This document shows positions 7,309 to 15,619 of a stretch of DNA of 27,434 nt, piece by piece. The notes under the pieces were generated by a model. It was given only the letters and a program-made list of their open reading frames with translations, searched no databases and was not told where the DNA came from. The first letter of the stretch is position 1. Each line of letters opens with the position of its first letter. The stretch is from assembly GCA_030592225.1 (NCBI GenBank), contig JAUVJT010000003.1:1-27434 (forward strand), given 5' to 3'. Position numbers and translations under genes: made by a program. Source of the stretch: Candidatus Stahliibacteriota bacterium (GTDB lineage: Bacteria > Hydrothermota > Tepidihabitantia > B3-TA06).

Positions 7309-8072
7309 TCCGGGTAACGGTAATAGGCGGCGCAGGCCGCATGGCCGGCGAGGTGGCCAGTCTGGTGGCCGATGCAGCGGACATGAAGCTTGCGGGGATA
7401 GTTGAGCGCAAAGCTCATCCCGCAATCGGGACACAGTTGTACGGCGCGGAAGTAACCGACGACGCTCGCGCCATGATTACTCAAACCAACGTGTTCGTTG
7501 ACTTTACTTCACCCCGGGGACTGACACAGATACTGGATGCAATAGCCGGGTCCAGCGTACCGCTCATATCAGGAACAACAGGACTTTCCAGCAAGCAGTT
7601 TGCCCGACTTAAGGAGAGCGCTGCTGATCGCGCTGTCCTTTGGGCACCCAACATGTCGCTGGGGGTTAATCTATTATTCAAGCTTGCAGGACAGATGACG
7701 AAGGCATTGCCTGATTATGACGTGGAGATACTGGAAATGCACCACCGCCACAAGCGCGACGCACCCTCGGGCACCGCGCAGAAGCTTGCAGAGATAGTAA
7801 GGGATAATCGTAAGATTGACAAGACTATTTACGGTCGGGAAGGACATACCGGCGAGCGGACCTCAGATGAGTTGGCCGTGCTTGCCCTACGAGCAGGCGA
7901 CGTGGCCGGCGAGCACACCCTGTACTTTGCCACTGAAGGGGAAAGACTGGAATTAACCCACCGGGCGTCGAGCCGGTTGGCGTTCGCCAAAGGGACGCTG
8001 AGGGCGATTCGGTTTATTGCTCACAAACCCAAAGGACTGTATCAATTCTCCGACATCATGGAGGAGAAGTGA
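7305..8072 (+). CDS. dapB: 4-hydroxy-tetrahydrodipicolinate reductase
   Basis: This 255-residue enzyme performs NAD(P)H-dependent reduction of the DapA product to tetrahydrodipicolinate. The N-terminal Rossmann motif is VIGGAGRMAGE (residues 6-16). DFTSPRG, SGTTGLS and WAPNMSLGVN are the usual nucleotide and substrate loops. EMHHRHKRDAPSGTA is the catalytic signature, with His-His, Lys and the SGTA substrate loop. It starts within dapA by an ATGA overlap and ends within dapL by a GTGA overlap, so the three genes are almost surely co-translated. Length is normal. Confidence 0.97.
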   Translation: MIRVTVIGGAGRMAGEVASLVADAADMKLAGIVERKAHPAIGTQLYGAEVTDDARAMITQTNVFVDFTSPRGLTQILDAIAGSSVPLISGTTGLSSKQFARLKESAADRAVLWAPNMSLGVNLLFKLAGQMTKALPDYDVEILEMHHRHKRDAPSGTAQKLAEIVRDNRKIDKTIYGREGHTGERTSDELAVLALRAGDVAGEHTLYFATEGERLELTHRASSRLAFAKGTLRAIRFIAHKPKGLYQFSDIMEEK

Positions 8073-9214
8073 GAGAACACGCCAGGCGTTTAGACCTGCT
8101 CCCCCCCTATCTGTTTGCCGAGCTTGATGCGGCCAAGGCCGAATACGGCGAGGGTGTGATTGACTTCGGGGTGGGAGACCCTGATCAGCCCACCCACCCG
8201 GAGATAGTAAATGCATTGACCATGGCGGTAGGCGACCACAACACCCATCGTTATCCCGACTACTGTGGAACCCTGACCCTGCGCCGCGACATTGCCCGCT
8301 GGTATAAACGCCGCTTTGGAGTCGAGCTTGATCCGGAAAGAGAAATCTGCATACTAATCGGGTCCAAGGAAGGTATTTCTCACCTGATATGGGCGCTCGT
8401 TGATCCGGGTGACGAGGCAATCTACCCTGATCCCTCCTATCCGGTATATCGCAACCAGATACTCCTTGCCGGCGGAAACCCGATCCCTGCCCCTCTTTTT
8501 GCAGACAACCACTTCCTTATGGATATCCCCCGGCTCCGAGCCACCAGCAAGACCAAACTCTTAATCCTGAACTATCCGTCCAACCCCACCGCAGCCCTGA
8601 CCGAGCAAATCCATTTTTCCGAAGCGGTGCAGTTTGCGCGCAGTCACAACATGTGGCTGGTAAACGACAACTGCTACTCCGAGATATACTTCGACGAGAA
8701 ACCGCCCAGCATACTCTCTGCGCCGGGAGCAAGGGACTGTGCAGTGGAATTCGGCTCCTTTTCCAAAACCTTTAACATGACCGGGTGGCGCCTGGGTTTT
8801 GCAGTGGGCAATGAACGAATGATTGCCGCCTTAAAGAAAATAAAACAGAACACCGACTCCGGCCCGTTCACCGCCATCCAGCGCGCCGCCCAGACCGCGC
8901 TCGAGCTTGCTGATGAGATAGGGCCGCAGATAAGAAAGTTGTACAAATCCCGACGAGGCGCCCTGCTGGCCGGGCTTAACCGTCTGGGCTGGGTAGTCCC
9001 TGCGCCCAAGGCCACCTTTTACGTCTGGGCAAGAATACCCAGGCAGGGACAGACATCCATGGGATTTTCCAAGAGGATGCTTGCCGAAACCGGGGTTCTC
9101 GCTACTCCCGGCGTGGGTTTTGGCGAGGCGGGCGAAGGCTACCTCCGGTTTTCCCTGACCATTGACCGCACCCTTATAGAAGAAGCGATAGGCAGATTAG
9201 AGAAATGGCTCTAG
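8069..9214 (+). CDS. dapL: LL-diaminopimelate aminotransferase
   Basis: This 381-residue class I/II PLP aminotransferase converts tetrahydrodipicolinate directly to LL-diaminopimelate using glutamate, bypassing the succinylated or acetylated branches. K233 in SFSKTFNMTGWRLGF forms the PLP aldimine. N172 (YPSNPTA), D200 and Y203 hold the cofactor, and FGVGDPDQPTHP is the N-terminal substrate loop. By sequence alone it could be an alanine- or aspartate-type transaminase; its position directly after dapA-dapB makes DapL the better call. The start is GTG 8069, overlapping the dapB stop as GTGA. The stop overlaps lysC by 10 nt. Confidence 0.88.
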   Translation: MREHARRLDLLPPYLFAELDAAKAEYGEGVIDFGVGDPDQPTHPEIVNALTMAVGDHNTHRYPDYCGTLTLRRDIARWYKRRFGVELDPEREICILIGSKEGISHLIWALVDPGDEAIYPDPSYPVYRNQILLAGGNPIPAPLFADNHFLMDIPRLRATSKTKLLILNYPSNPTAALTEQIHFSEAVQFARSHNMWLVNDNCYSEIYFDEKPPSILSAPGARDCAVEFGSFSKTFNMTGWRLGFAVGNERMIAALKKIKQNTDSGPFTAIQRAAQTALELADEIGPQIRKLYKSRRGALLAGLNRLGWVVPAPKATFYVWARIPRQGQTSMGFSKRMLAETGVLATPGVGFGEAGEGYLRFSLTIDRTLIEEAIGRLEKWL

Positions 9215-10428
9215 TAGTAACCAAATTCGGGGGGCGTTCACTGGCCAGCACCAGACACTTAAAAAGGGTTGCCTGCTATCTGGCGGAAAGGGCAGCCAGC
9301 GATAAGCTGGTGGTGATTGTTTCGGCAATGGGTGAGCGAACCGATGAACTTCAGACGCTGGCAAAATCGGTGGCTCACCAACCCGAAGGCAGGGAGCTTG
9401 ACATGCTTCTTACCACCGGAGAACGCATCACCATGAGCCTGTTGGCCATGGCCCTGCAGGATAAGGGTGTCCCGGCCCGGTCGTTCACCGGTTCACAGGT
9501 GGGAATACATACCGACGAGAGTCATAATGACGCACGGATTCTCTTTGTGCGGGGAAGGCGACTTGCAGATACCCTGGATGCCGGATACGTTCCCATCGTG
9601 GCAGGCTTTCAGGGGGTAAGCGCCGAAGGCAAGGAGGTTACCACCCTGGGAAGGGGCGGCTCGGATACCACTGCCGTGGCCTTAGCCAGGTTTCTTGACG
9701 CGGATGGGTGCGAACTGTACAAGGCGGTGAGGGGATTATGCACCGCCGACCCCAAACTCTTTCCTAAAGCCAGGCGACTGGATCACATAAGCTACGAGGA
9801 GATAGTTGAACTTGCAGATTTTGGGGCGCGGGTACTTCACCCTCGCGCTGCGGCCCTGGCCGCACGCTACCGGATACCGCTCGAGTTAAAATCCAGCTTG
9901 ACCCCGCGCAAAAAGGGAACCAGGGTGGGCGAGGTTGCCGAGCTTGAGGATCGCTTTGTACGCGCCGTTACCCAGAAACGGGGACTCGTACGCTTTACAG
10001 TAAAAGACGTACCCAGAAACCCGCAGGTGATGACCCAGGCCGTGGCTCAGTTGGCCGATGCAGGAGTACGCGTTTTCTTTTACTCGCACGGTCATCCCAA
10101 GGCTGCCGAGTTCGATTTGGCCTTTATTGTGTCCAGGGAAGATGCGCCGGAAGTTGAGAAAATACTGACCTCGTTCCGTACCGAAACCGGAGCGGCCAGC
10201 CTCTCGGTTATGAAACAGATAAGCTCGGTATCACTGGTGGGACCGGGCGTGGGCAGAGACGCTGCAATCACCAGACGCGCATTCGAAACCCTGCGCGCAG
10301 AAGACGCTCACATAGAAGCATTTACCACCTCGGAATTGAAGGTGACGTTCTTTTTACGCGCCCGAAGCCTGAGGAATACCATAGAGAAATTATTAAAAGA
10401 GTTTAATCTCATCGGAGGGCCCAAATGA
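9205..10428 (+). CDS. lysC: Aspartate kinase, monofunctional, with divergent nucleotide site
   Basis: This 407-residue protein phosphorylates aspartate, the entry step to the lysine, threonine and methionine pathway. The amino-acid kinase fold occupies about 1-240, followed by two ACT-like regulatory repeats (about 260-400). The aspartate-binding elements are intact: LLTTGERI with E73, and TLGRGGSDTTA with R150, S153 and D154. The nucleotide side is unusual. The first motif reads KFGGRS (7-12) instead of KFGGTS. The usual TDVDG-Y-TADPR region reads KAVRGLCTADPK (173-184), losing the Thr-Asp pair and Tyr that contact ATP in studied enzymes. ATG 9205 lies inside the end of dapL, and the stop overlaps the glycerate kinase gene (ATGA). 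The ACT repeats suggest feedback control by lysine or threonine. Confidence 0.9.
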   Translation: MALVVTKFGGRSLASTRHLKRVACYLAERAASDKLVVIVSAMGERTDELQTLAKSVAHQPEGRELDMLLTTGERITMSLLAMALQDKGVPARSFTGSQVGIHTDESHNDARILFVRGRRLADTLDAGYVPIVAGFQGVSAEGKEVTTLGRGGSDTTAVALARFLDADGCELYKAVRGLCTADPKLFPKARRLDHISYEEIVELADFGARVLHPRAAALAARYRIPLELKSSLTPRKKGTRVGEVAELEDRFVRAVTQKRGLVRFTVKDVPRNPQVMTQAVAQLADAGVRVFFYSHGHPKAAEFDLAFIVSREDAPEVEKILTSFRTETGAASLSVMKQISSVSLVGPGVGRDAAITRRAFETLRAEDAHIEAFTTSELKVTFFLRARSLRNTIEKLLKEFNLIGGPK

Positions 10429-11528
10429 TAATCGTAGCGCCAACCGCATTCAAAGAGGCCCTGGGCCCGGTTGCAGCCTCACGCGCCATAGCAGCAGGCC
10501 TGAAAAGCAGCCTTAAGAAGAGGAAAATTGAAATCTATCCGCTCTCCGACGGCGGCGACGGGTTCCTTGAGTGCATCTCGTATTACCTTAAAGGTCATCG
10601 CCTGAGGAATACAATCCTGCACGTAACCGGCCCCACAGGCGAGCAGACCAGAACCTCGGCTCTGGTCTGCGGTAAACAGGCTTACATAGAATCCGCTTCC
10701 ATTCTCGGTCTGAGATTATTGCCCGAGGAGAAACGCAACCCCTTTAAGACCACCTCGCAAGGACTGGGCCAGGCCATCCTGACCCTTCTGGACCGAGGCA
10801 TGGAAGAGGTAATGGTAGGCCTGGGAGGCAGTTGTACGATTGATGGAGGCCGGGCGGCGCTGGAGGTTCTGGGCGCACGCTTCCTTGATTCAAGGGGCAA
10901 CCCGCTTCCCCAGGGACCTGCCGGGCTTGCCTCTCTGAAGTCAATAGATCTGACCGGATTGGACCCCAGAATAAAAAAACAGGTACTCATACTGTGGGAC
11001 GTTGATAATCCATTGCTCGGTCCGTATGGGGCGTTGATTTACGCACCTCAGAAAGGCGCCAAACCCAAAGACCTTAAGGTACTTAAACATGGTCTTGAGC
11101 GCTACGCCGAGGTGGCTGAACTTGCAATTGCGCAAAGACTCGATCACCGTCGCGGCATGGGAGCGGCAGGCGGTATAGCCTTTGGCTTTGCAGCGCTTGC
11201 CGGATGCAAAACCATGAGCGGAGCCGATTACATGCTCCGGCTCTCAGGATTGCGGGACAAACTAAAGAAAGACGATACTGTCATCTCAGGTGAAGGCAGG
11301 CTTGATAAACAAAGCCTGTCATACAAAGTGATAGGCGCGTTGCGCAGGCTTCCCCACCGCCGGTTGATACTCCTGTGCGGCGAGATAGCGGTACAGATTG
11401 CGCCCCGGGACCGCAGAACCACCGCCATATCAATACTGCCCGGACCAATGAACCGCAGTCAGGCAATGGCCAAAACCGCAGAATACCTCAAACAAACCGC
11501 AACCCAGATCGGACGTCTGCTAACCTAG
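10425..11528 (+). CDS. Glycerate kinase (GlxK/GarK family)
   Basis: This 367-residue glycerate kinase transfers phosphate from ATP to D-glycerate; the family mainly makes 2-phosphoglycerate. Family landmarks in order are APTAFKEAL near the start, the YPLSDGGDG loop, VGLGGSCTIDGG, GMGAAGGIAFGF and ISGEGRLDKQS. Length matches the family (370-380). ATG 10425 overlaps the lysC stop by 4 nt. Its place in a lysine operon is not explained by the pathway; co-transcription may simply reflect the compact genome, or a link between glycerate use and amino-acid supply. Confidence 0.92.
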   Translation: MIIVAPTAFKEALGPVAASRAIAAGLKSSLKKRKIEIYPLSDGGDGFLECISYYLKGHRLRNTILHVTGPTGEQTRTSALVCGKQAYIESASILGLRLLPEEKRNPFKTTSQGLGQAILTLLDRGMEEVMVGLGGSCTIDGGRAALEVLGARFLDSRGNPLPQGPAGLASLKSIDLTGLDPRIKKQVLILWDVDNPLLGPYGALIYAPQKGAKPKDLKVLKHGLERYAEVAELAIAQRLDHRRGMGAAGGIAFGFAALAGCKTMSGADYMLRLSGLRDKLKKDDTVISGEGRLDKQSLSYKVIGALRRLPHRRLILLCGEIAVQIAPRDRRTTAISILPGPMNRSQAMAKTAEYLKQTATQIGRLLT

Positions 11529-11546
11529 GCACCAGAGGAGTAACCC

Positions 11547-13103
11547 TTGGAAGAAAAGATACTTAAAGCATTCAGCAACCCCGGCTTCTATTCGCACGAC
11601 GTGAAAGCGGTCCGTAAAGCGGAAACTCATACCGCATGGGTGTTTCTGACCGGTGAGCGCGCCTACAAGGTAAAGAAACCCGTAAACTTCGGATTTCTGG
11701 ATTTTTCCACCCTGGAAAAACGGAAAACCTTTTGTGAACGGGAAGTTGAACTGAACAAAGAACTCTCCGAGCTTTACATTGGAGTCCAGCCTGTCAGGTT
11801 GGACACGAACGGCAATCTTCGTCTGGGGGATGATGCTGCCGCCGATGATGAAGTTGTTGAATACGCCGTGGTTATGAAAGAACTCCCCCAGGAAGCAATG
11901 ATGAGCGCCTTGCTGAAGCAGGGCAGCATCAAGTACGACGTAATCAACAATCTGGCCACAGAGATTGCCGAATTCCACCGGCAGGCAAAAACCTCGACTG
12001 AGATTACCAGGGAAGGTTCTTTGGACAGCGTGCGCTTCAACTGGGAGGAAAATTTTACCCAAACCGAGGGTGTAAAGGATACAACCATACCATCTGCGGA
12101 TTTTGACTTTATCAAAGACAAAGTTAAGGGGTTTATCGCCGCCGGTGAGGGCACGTTCCGCAAACGGGAAGCGGGCGGAATGATAAAATACTGTCACGGA
12201 GACCTGCATTCGGGCAACGTATTCGTGCACCAGGACAAGATACACATCTTTGACCGGATAGAGTTCAACCTGCGCTTTGCCTGCTCGGACACCGCTGCCG
12301 ATATTGCGTTCATGACCATGGATCTTGATTTTCATGGGAAGCGGAACCTGGCAGATTTTCTGCTGGACCGCTATCTGGAAGAAACCGGCGATTACCAAAT
12401 GCTGCGTTTCCACGACTTTTTCCGCTGCTACCGAGCGTACGTAAGGGGAAAGGTGATTGGATTCATGCTGGGGCAGAACCCGGAAAACCCTGAGGAAATA
12501 ACCCGGAGAGCCGGAGCATACTTCAAGCTGGCTCGATTGTACGCTTCGACCCTTTCATCTAAGCCCAGGCTGATTGTATTTTACGGGCTTCCCGGCACGG
12601 GCAAGTCGCTCATGGCCTCAAGAACCAGGGACTGGACCAATGCGGTGCACGTAAGATCGGACGTGGTGCGCAGGGTGCTGGCCGGAGCAAGCCTTGACGA
12701 ACACCACTACGCCTCCTTTGGCAAGAACTTGTACTCGCCTGAGATGAGCAGAAAGGTATACGCAAGCCTCAGCGATAAAGTAAGAACGTATCTCGCCAAT
12801 GGACAATCACTTATACTAGACGCCACCTGCGCTAAACGAACGGACAGGGAAGAGTTGAAGAAAACCGCTGAGGAATCGGGAGCCGAGGCACACTTCATAA
12901 GATGCGACGCCCCTGACGAAAAGGTGAAGGGATGGATAGAGCAGCGCAAAACCTCTGACAAGCAGTCGGACGCCACCTGGGACATATACACCCAAATGAA
13001 GGATAAGTTCGAGCCTGAGGATGATTTCTCGCACCATGTACTTCAAACCGGCCGTTCTCACGACGAGATGGACACCGATGTGCGCAGATTCCTGGAGAGT
13101 TAA
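11547..13103 (+). CDS. Fused APH-type kinase and AAA (zeta-like) kinase
   Basis: This 518-residue two-domain protein has the COG2187-COG0645 architecture. Residues 1-330 resemble aminoglycoside/choline phosphotransferases: HGDLHSGNVFV (H217, D219, N224) is the catalytic loop, and IFDRIEFN is the metal-binding segment, with Asp as in DFE-type motifs. Residues 340-518 form a P-loop kinase with GLPGTGKS (347-354, K353), then SDVVRR and LILDATCAKR, as in the zeta-toxin/AAA_33 group. The substrate is unknown for this family. The TTG start at 11547 is supported by AGAGGAG at 11534-11540 and by MEEKILKAF following at once; no ATG fits as well. It sits 18 nt after the glycerate kinase stop and 10 nt before the sigma gene. 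Confidence 0.88.
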   Translation: MEEKILKAFSNPGFYSHDVKAVRKAETHTAWVFLTGERAYKVKKPVNFGFLDFSTLEKRKTFCEREVELNKELSELYIGVQPVRLDTNGNLRLGDDAAADDEVVEYAVVMKELPQEAMMSALLKQGSIKYDVINNLATEIAEFHRQAKTSTEITREGSLDSVRFNWEENFTQTEGVKDTTIPSADFDFIKDKVKGFIAAGEGTFRKREAGGMIKYCHGDLHSGNVFVHQDKIHIFDRIEFNLRFACSDTAADIAFMTMDLDFHGKRNLADFLLDRYLEETGDYQMLRFHDFFRCYRAYVRGKVIGFMLGQNPENPEEITRRAGAYFKLARLYASTLSSKPRLIVFYGLPGTGKSLMASRTRDWTNAVHVRSDVVRRVLAGASLDEHHYASFGKNLYSPEMSRKVYASLSDKVRTYLANGQSLILDATCAKRTDREELKKTAEESGAEAHFIRCDAPDEKVKGWIEQRKTSDKQSDATWDIYTQMKDKFEPEDDFSHHVLQTGRSHDEMDTDVRRFLES

Positions 13104-13113
13104 GGAATAAATC

Positions 13114-13701
13114 ATGCCCGTTCCGGTATTAAAGGATGAAGGGGCAGCAGCCCGACAAACGAGCCGGGCTGACCCCGAAGAAAAGCAACTCCTTGCCAGG
13201 GCAAAGAACGGAGATACCGAAGCCTTTGGCAAACTGGTGCAGCGTTATCAACGAAGGGTGTATACAGTGATCTACAGATTCGTAAGAAATCATACCGACG
13301 CGGACGATTTGGCCCAGGATGCGTTCATCAGGGCGTTTAAGGCCATAGACCGGTTTGATCTGCGCTACCCCTTCAGCCCCTGGATGTACCGCATAGCAAT
13401 CAACCTGACGCTTAACCATTTGAAGAAGCGTAAGTTAAAGATGGTGGACACCGATATTGAGCGCAAACCGTCGTCCGATAACCCGGTAGATGCGCTTGAA
13501 CAATACCAGACCCGACGCAAAGTACACCAGGCAATTGCCAAACTGCCGCCTAAGCTAAGGCAGGTGCTTGTGTTAAGAGTATACGAAAATTGGCCTTACG
13601 CCCAGATAGCAGAGGTGCTCGAAATACCCATAGGCACCGTAATGTCCCGCCTTTCACGAGCGCGTAAGGCGTTAAAAGAAGAGTTAGGAAGTCTATTATG
13701 A
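13114..13701 (+). CDS. ECF sigma factor (RpoE-like)
   Basis: This 195-residue ECF sigma factor contains only regions 2 and 4. Region 2 (about 35-105) includes DADDLAQDAFIRAFKAIDRF, which binds the -10 element and core polymerase. Region 4 (about 135-190) contains the helix-turn-helix YAQIAEVLEIPIGTVMSRL. A 30-residue N-terminal extension precedes region 2. AAGGA lies 8 nt upstream of ATG 13114. The stop overlaps the ATG of the zinc-finger anti-sigma gene (ATGA), the classical sigma/anti-sigma arrangement. No separate promoter is visible upstream, so it may be read from the dapA operon, with autoregulation possible. Confidence 0.93.
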   Translation: MPVPVLKDEGAAARQTSRADPEEKQLLARAKNGDTEAFGKLVQRYQRRVYTVIYRFVRNHTDADDLAQDAFIRAFKAIDRFDLRYPFSPWMYRIAINLTLNHLKKRKLKMVDTDIERKPSSDNPVDALEQYQTRRKVHQAIAKLPPKLRQVLVLRVYENWPYAQIAEVLEIPIGTVMSRLSRARKALKEELGSLL

Positions 13702-14732
13702 ACTGCAAGGACATAGAACAGCTTCTCCAGGCCTATCACGACGGAGAGCTTGACCCCACGCAGCGCAGAGAAGTAGAAAGCCACCTTGCAGAATGCCCGC
13801 ATTGCCAGGCAAAGCTGGCCGAACTTTCCGCCCTTGACGGTTTGTTGATAGACGGCGAGGCGGGAAAAATTCCCGATCCGGGCAAACACTACTGGCACAG
13901 CTTTTCGGACAGAATAACCCGCAAACTCATTCATGGCCAAACTCCTATAATCCGCACCCACCGTGTCCGCTCTCTAAAATTCAAACTTATTCCTATCCTT
14001 TCAGGGGCGGTTGCCGTGTTTCTTGTGGTGGTTATCAGCATCCCCCTGCTCAAAAAAGCTCCCACAAAATTTACCGAGGAGGAGGTCGCGAAACTGACCG
14101 CACCGCCAAAAAAGTCAAACGTGCGCTTCCAGAAAATTAATGAAAATGAACTCCTTGAAACAGAGATAGATGATTTGAATTTAAGCCTCGACGAATCTGC
14201 GGGTGGACTTCTGGCCGGAGATATAAAGGAAGAGGTTTTTATGGCCCCCGCTCCCAGCGAAGGGACAGGCGCTGCAGACATCGCAGCCAGCACCGGCGCA
14301 AGGAAAAAAGATGATGCGCCCATCATCGCCGAACAGGAGACAGCCGCTGAGGTCGCCTCAAACCGCAGTGTGGGCGAAACTAAAACGCGTGACGAACGCG
14401 CCAAACCCAGCACGGCCAAGGTCGCAGAAACGCCCTCAGGCTACGCCGATAGCGAAGACAAAACCCTGGCAGGCGGCACTGCCGCCAAGGAAACCGAGGA
14501 AACCTGGGGGTTCGATCGGCAGTTCAAGACCAAGACCGATCAAACCGGTATCCTGAGGGTGGAAATAGACTCCACGGGTCAGCTGGCCAAAGTGACCGTC
14601 TATCGCTCCTCAGGCGATACCAGTGCCGATTCAATAGCCCTGAAAAACTACCGGAAACAATGGGAAGGCAAAATTTTCCGCGAACGCCAGCGCGCGCTTT
14701 ACGTGCCCTTCAGCCAGGACACCAACGACTAA
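13698..14732 (+). CDS. Zinc-finger anti-sigma factor with C-terminal TonB-C-like domain
   Basis: This 344-residue single-pass membrane protein has an N-terminal zf-HC2/ZAS domain with H29-x3-C33-x2-C36 in ESHLAECPHCQ, which holds the cognate ECF sigma. A membrane helix lies at about 97-118. A long Ala/Glu/Lys-rich, probably disordered extracytoplasmic linker (about 120-270) follows. The final 60 residues (about 283-338) read GILRVEIDSTGQLAKVTV, then YRSSGDTSADSIALKNYRKQW and a closing YVPF. This matches the TonB C-terminal pattern: strand, D-G-turn strand, SSG, D-x-A-L helix, final strand. It may sense a periplasmic partner or peptidoglycan. The segment HYWHSFSDRITR (64-75) recurs in the second anti-sigma of the window. 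The TonB-like call is by pattern, not by search. Confidence 0.85.
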   Translation: MNCKDIEQLLQAYHDGELDPTQRREVESHLAECPHCQAKLAELSALDGLLIDGEAGKIPDPGKHYWHSFSDRITRKLIHGQTPIIRTHRVRSLKFKLIPILSGAVAVFLVVVISIPLLKKAPTKFTEEEVAKLTAPPKKSNVRFQKINENELLETEIDDLNLSLDESAGGLLAGDIKEEVFMAPAPSEGTGAADIAASTGARKKDDAPIIAEQETAAEVASNRSVGETKTRDERAKPSTAKVAETPSGYADSEDKTLAGGTAAKETEETWGFDRQFKTKTDQTGILRVEIDSTGQLAKVTVYRSSGDTSADSIALKNYRKQWEGKIFRERQRALYVPFSQDTND

Positions 14733-14739
14733 TCTCCGC

Positions 14740-14767
14740 TTGACATCATACCCTCCTCTGGTATAAT
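14740..14767 (+). promoter_or_regulatory. Promoter of the lipoprotein gene
   Basis: TTGACA at 14740-14745, a 16-nt spacer and a perfect TATAAT at 14762-14767 form the strongest promoter in the window. The predicted start near 14774 gives a ~34-nt leader with AGGAGG at 14797-14802. Confidence 0.85.
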
Positions 14768-14778
14768 AATCCACGAAC

Positions 14779-14812
14779 AAACCTTTAACTCGCACGAGGA
14801 GGCGTTTATGAA
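14779..14812 (+). repeat. Leader repeat, copy 1
   Basis: The 34 nt up to and including the start codon and first Lys codon match 15586-15619 at 31 of 34 positions, including an identical ACGAGGAGGCGTTTATGAA core with the ribosome site. Confidence 0.85.
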
Positions 14813-15545
14813 GAAATCGATCTTAACCCTTACAAGTGTAATCGTTTTATTGACGATTGGCTGTTCAAATTCTTATTATTTGAAACCAGTCATCAGGTCA
14901 AACGACAATATGGATGTGATATACCACGAAGGAAAACCGGTAGCGCTTTCATTTGGAGAAGAAACCACGGTTGGACTCTATTGCATCAAAACAACCGATA
15001 ACGAGCTTCTACTTCACGTATTATACACTAATGAATCTTCCGAAAAAAGAATAACTGTGATTCCCGAAGACATAAAGATATACGGCGTTGACAAGCAACT
15101 CCAAAAGAAACAACTTAAGGTGTATTCTGCTAAAGAATATCTGAGAAAAATGCAAAGGAAACAGAACTGGGCTACAGTCGCACTAGCAGTTGCAGGTGCA
15201 ATGGAAGCAGAAGAAGCCGCAAAATCAACTTCTACTACAAGTGCATATGTAACGGGTTCCGGTGGATATGCTTATGGTTCCGCCACAACACAAACCTACG
15301 ATGCGAGCAAAAAAGCAGAAGTTGAAGCACGGAATAGAGCGGAAATAGCAAAAACTCAACAACAATATGCCCTAATCAATACTGCAGTTGAACAAGGTTT
15401 AATAAAAAGCCACACTCTCTTCCCGGAACAACGCATTGAGGGAAATGTCATGGTCAAGTTCAAAAAAAGTTATTCCAATAGGTTCATAATCAAAATTCCT
15501 ATAGGTAAAGAGGTACATACTATTATCTTTGTACCCGATAGATAG
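14808..15545 (+). CDS. Predicted lipoprotein of unknown function
   Basis: This 245-residue protein has a lipoprotein signal: MKKS, a hydrophobic core, and lipobox LTIGC with C19 as the lipidation site. The mature part starts with a beta-rich domain (about 30-110) ending in a KQLQKKQLKVYSAKEYLRKM helix. An Ala/Ser/Thr/Gly/Tyr linker follows (about 128-162, with SGGYAYGSATTQTYD). A Lys/Ala/Glu/Gln helix comes next, and a C-terminal beta stretch begins LFPEQRIEGNVMVKFKK. I do not recognise the family. The gene is AT-richer than the sigma/anti-sigma genes around it. AGGAGG sits 5 nt upstream of ATG 14808, and the same leader recurs before the next gene. Confidence 0.75.
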   Translation: MKKSILTLTSVIVLLTIGCSNSYYLKPVIRSNDNMDVIYHEGKPVALSFGEETTVGLYCIKTTDNELLLHVLYTNESSEKRITVIPEDIKIYGVDKQLQKKQLKVYSAKEYLRKMQRKQNWATVALAVAGAMEAEEAAKSTSTTSAYVTGSGGYAYGSATTQTYDASKKAEVEARNRAEIAKTQQQYALINTAVEQGLIKSHTLFPEQRIEGNVMVKFKKSYSNRFIIKIPIGKEVHTIIFVPDR

Positions 15546-15547
15546 TC

Positions 15548-15581
15548 GTAGTTCGCCAGCGAGGCTAAAGCCCCGCACTAC
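15548..15581. repeat. 34-bp hairpin repeat
   Basis: GTAGT at 15548-15552 pairs with ACTAC at 15577-15581. Inside, GCGAGGC (15559-15565) and GCCCCGC (15570-15576) form a second stem, with one mismatch, around a TAAA loop. There is no T-tract, so it looks like a dispersed palindromic element more than a terminator. Confidence 0.6.
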
Positions 15582-15585
15582 TAAG

Positions 15586-15619
15586 AAACCTTAAACTTAC
15601 ACGAGGAGGCGTTTATGAA
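15586..15619 (+). repeat. Leader repeat, copy 2
   Basis: This matches 14779-14812 at 31 of 34 positions and provides the ribosome site and start codon of the second exported-protein gene. The promoter of copy 1 is not duplicated. Confidence 0.85.

Noticed and set aside
11520..12413. 297-codon ORF on the minus strand
   Set aside because: It is entirely antisense to the APH-type domain, which has intact catalytic motifs; a shadow of codon bias.
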